Notes under the pieces: generated by a model
The model's database searches: none
What the model was told of the DNA's origin: nothing
Seen by the model: the letters and a program-made list of their open reading frames with translations, nothing else
Source of the DNA: Ancylostoma caninum
Lineage: Eukaryota; Nematoda; Chromadorea; Rhabditida; Ancylostomatidae
NCBI GenBank assembly: GCA_037903475.1
Contig: JBAJFG010000030.1
Coordinates: 62,001 to 126,000, forward strand
Reading direction: 5' to 3'
Length of the DNA: 64,000 nucleotides
Program-made: the position numbers and the translations under genes
In this document: one piece after another, positions 60,983 through 64,000 of the stretch
How positions within the stretch are numbered: position 1 is the first letter of the stretch
How the letters are laid out: each line of letters opens with the position of its first letter

Positions 60983-61360
60983 ACGGCATAGCTTGGCTTG
61001 AGTGGTTATTGTATGATGCAATATGTTTCTTATGAGATGGTGTTATTACAGTTCAAAGAGTGGCGACTCTTTACACGGCAGAGAAGGATTCGGCCGATGG
61101 CAGCTCGCACAATTACTATGTCCACCTTGAGTAGGTGCGCTACCAATTGAAAATAATTTTTCAACAGTAAAAAGTTAGAGGATACCAAACAAATCATATA
61201 TTTTCTGAAGCGCCATGAAGCACTCTTTCACAAGAATACACAGGCCCTGCCAAAAATAGTGACACTGGGGAATTTAGAGGAGGAAAAGAAAATGAATGCA
61301 GCGGACATTTATAAATAATTTCTCAACCTAATATATCGTGCACTTTCAACCTTAGAACCA

Positions 61361-61441
61361 TCTTTTTTCAACCTATTTAGGAGCACCCAGCTCCCAATTT
61401 GTATTTGGGAGCTGGGTGCTCCTAAATAGGTTGAAAAAAGA
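61361..61441. repeat. Perfect 37 bp inverted repeat (hairpin)
   Basis: TCTTTTTTCAACCTATTTAG plus GAGCACCCAGCTCCCAA (61361-61397) is exactly complementary to 61405-61441, with a 7 base loop. No mismatch over 37 bp. There is no tract or target duplication typical of a transposon end. Confidence 0.92.
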
Positions 61442-64000
61442 TTGGGAATTGCTGCTAATACTACTGAGCATTCCTCGATGCGACTGAGATTTGGAGCCTC
61501 TAGTACTATTTCAAACCCTAACGTAGGCCCACTCAGACTATAAAAAAAGTGTCAAGGTTCCTTCATTCTATAATGCGGCTATTAGGTTGCAGGGAAAGTT
61601 ATCGCGGTTTTCGAAAAATGGTTTTCCGGCTGGACAACATTTCCGAGTCAATGCCAGAACAGCTCTATGCCGAGGGCATCGAGAGGCTTTTCGAAATTGA
61701 GCGAAGGGTGGTAGGACGCAGTAGTGGTTTATACATTTCTTAATGCGCTTTTCTGTTTTTGAAAAGTCAAGAAAAGTACTGTTTCAAGAAAAAAAAGCGG
61801 AAACTCTTTTCGACAACCTAATATAATAATTTCTGGTTCCATACAGCAAGCACAGACAAATTCTTCTTCAGGAGCTCTTCAGGAGCTAGGATTGCGGAGT
61901 GCCCAGGATCCTAACCCCAGGACGTGCCGCATTAAGGCCATCTGTATGCTCTCTCAAGTTCCAATGGGGCATTGCCTTCGACTATGACGACCCTGAACAT
62001 TTCTCAGCAACATTCACAATGCCTGATGATTTCAGTTAAGATCGCATGAACGATGGAAAGTGGTCAAAAAGTAAAGCATCACAGTGACGTGAAACCCTAA
62101 TAGGTTAATTATTTCGTCGTTAATGTTACTGCGAAGGTCCCGGTGAACTGTGAGCTCTGGTTGCAACCATGAACTAGCTAGGAGTTAACTGACAACAAAC
62201 TCACAAATGTAATTGTGTGCCCATGAAATATGTGGGATTTAATCTGGGAAGGTGTAGGGCTCTGCTGTTAAAATCAGCCGCCAGGATATTGGGGTCATCG
62301 ATGATCTCCTGCGGAAGGTCATGGTGATCGAAGCAGTGGGAATATCGATCAGCTGGGTGTATCCGGAAATGCGTCTTCACCGAAAAGGAGTCAGTGCACG
62401 CTCGACTGGCTACAACGATGAACTCGAACTGTGAGCAAAAAGCCATCTGGAGGACTTCCTCGCGAAACGACGAGATCGCCGTCTGCATCTCGCGCGCCGC
62501 ACACCCTTTCGCTTCCTGTATCCTCGTTGTCTCATACTGGCAGCAAGTTCAGTGTGACGGTGAGCTCATAGTTCGATCTCGAACTGTGAGTTTACTTGCA
62601 AATCTGGTCCCCGTTTCGTCATGGTATTTAAGCGTCATACTTGGAGAACCATGTTCGTTTCAATGAAGCTTACGTTACTCCTCCGCAGTTCCCCGTAAGC
62701 TGGGAGTTAGTTTTCAGTTAATGTTCATCGTTAACTGACAGTTTCAGTAGGTTTACTCCCACCCCAGATGATAGGCAGGCTAGTTCTGTGGAGAGCTTAC
62801 TAAGCTTATTTCGCTGTTTTCGTAAGGTTCGGTTCGTCGTGTCCATGAAATAATAATCTTAATAATAATAGTTTTCGTGACTCGGAGCGATTCATGGAAG
62901 AACTACTTAATTATAGCAGCCATGCGTGCCGGCAACAAAAAGATGTGGAGGGTTCGGAACAGTAAGGGCTTGATATGTCAATGCAAATTTTACCTTCCTC
63001 ACAGTCTCCGTATGAGTGAATGTCCATTTTTTCGTCGTCGAAGATCCGTCTTGTCAGTCAACGGAGTGGAGGGAAGATGAGTTAGTAACAATAGGTAACA
63101 TAAATAATGGTAGCACTAATAACTTAAGTAGTCTAATACAAAATGGTGTGAGTTAACTTTATGTCAAACTGATCTGGTGCATTATGCGTGATGTGATCTG
63201 ATCAGTGTCGATTCTAGTATTTTCCGCCATAATCTTGCTATAAAGTCTTACCATATTCATCAAAGAAGCTTTTTCGGTGTAACTGCCGCACTTGATATTA
63301 GCCTTTTGTCTAAGAAACTTTCCTCTGTTCTTCTCTGTGCAGCATTGAAGCCATTCAATCGGCTTTTATCTGCTGGACAGACTGGGAGACCCTGGTCACT
63401 CGTTTCTTAATTATTTGGCAGGTAATGTGCATAGTCAATGTTTGCTAAGTGTCTCAACTACTCCTGATGCAGCTAAGAGCTCAGAATAACCATTTATGAA
63501 CGAAATTCACAAATATGGTAAAAACCCTCGACCTCTCTAAGATAAGTCTACATCACTATGTAGTCAACCACCCAGCTACAAACCTTGGTTTGGGTAGAGG
63601 GCATAAGTGGGAGAGAAAATTATCGGCATTTTCGTTAAGTACTTAGCAGATTTCAACTGCATATAACCTGTAACATCTTATTGGTTACTTCTTCTGACCA
63701 GGCAAGACTCGTTTTCAATTAGTTGTATATGCTCGCGCACTTTCCTTGCAAGTCAATCCATTGCTTTTTGACGGATAATGTCACCACACGCATTAACTTG
63801 GAACGAATATCATAATGATTGCAGAGACTCACTTCTCTTGCATAGGATGGGCACACATTCTGCACAGATACGTGAGATTTTTTTCCTCGCGCAATCTCAG
63901 CATATAACTGAATCTATCGAAGCCTCATATTTTTAACTTTGGCTTTATTTGATATTGTTAATACTTTCATATTTGCTGTGTAGGTGTTAAGTAAGTGGAG

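Larger units (their letters stand above)
58634..64000. other. Repeat-containing region with isolated exon-like stretches
   Basis: No complete gene could be built. Apart from the repeats listed separately, exon-like stretches are the minus-strand segment 60267-60155, a plus-strand stretch after the TTATTACAG acceptor at 61050 (GTGGCGACTCTTTACACGGC, reading VATLYTAEKDSADGSSHN to a stop at 61132), and a frame at 61597-61743 after a TTGCAG acceptor (RGFRKMVFRLDNISES). None carries a recognised domain. From 62700 onwards nothing stands out. Confidence 0.45.

Noticed and set aside
62201..62488. 95-codon minus-strand frame reading DLPQEIIDDPNILAADF
   Set aside because: It looks moderately protein-like and might be a mobile-element remnant, but no motif of a transposase, nuclease or polymerase could be identified.
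1..64000. CRISPR arrays, bacterial operons, rRNA genes
   Set aside because: The genome is eukaryotic with spliced genes. The only regular arrays are satellite or motif arrays without spacer structure, and no rRNA-like sequence was recognised. tRNA genes were not exhaustively folded.

Overview
This window is nuclear DNA from a nematode, most likely a strongylid/clade V parasite of the hookworm type. The evidence is multi-exon genes with mostly 45-100 bp introns and TTTCAG-type acceptors, a nematode-specific SRT chemoreceptor, a secreted single-domain C-type lectin, a glucocerebrosidase and a large neprilysin (M13) gene, all embedded in DNA full of short inverted-repeat elements. Species cannot be fixed from the sequence alone. 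Gene models were spliced by hand. Almost every exon has a consistent reading phase, and the exceptions are reported.

Layout. 1-3.5 kb: short inverted-repeat elements. 3.5-6.7 kb (+): GYF-domain protein with two U1/matrin-type zinc fingers. 8.5-9.4 kb (-): TMEM272-like four-helix membrane protein. About 11.5-11.75 kb (-): first exons of an unrecognised gene. 13.36-16.84 kb: a 3.5 kb satellite of 92 bp and 58 bp units with higher-order periods of 150 and 426 bp. 16.8-23.7 kb: no confident gene, at least six inverted-repeat elements. 23.75-25.9 kb (+): Mpv17/PMP22 family protein. 28.2-31.8 kb (+): glucosylceramidase (GH30), all expected segments present but with a GA splice donor and an in-frame TAG. 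32.3-32.9 kb (-): secreted C-type lectin, tail-to-tail with the glucosylceramidase. 33-38 kb: no confident gene, one TTCGAA-rich array. 38.0-51.7 kb (+): a 40-exon type II membrane metallopeptidase that splices in frame through two complete M13 domains. 56.1-58.6 kb (-): SRT seven-helix chemoreceptor. 58.6-64 kb: repeats, perfect hairpins and a few isolated exon-like stretches.

The genes do not form an operon or pathway. They look like independent loci separated by, and with introns invaded by, non-autonomous elements. The main points of interest are the tandem-M13 fusion, single lesions in otherwise well-conserved genes (either base errors or young pseudogenes), the hierarchical satellite, elements with TTAA target duplications, and three elements built of arrays of very short motifs between inverted ends.
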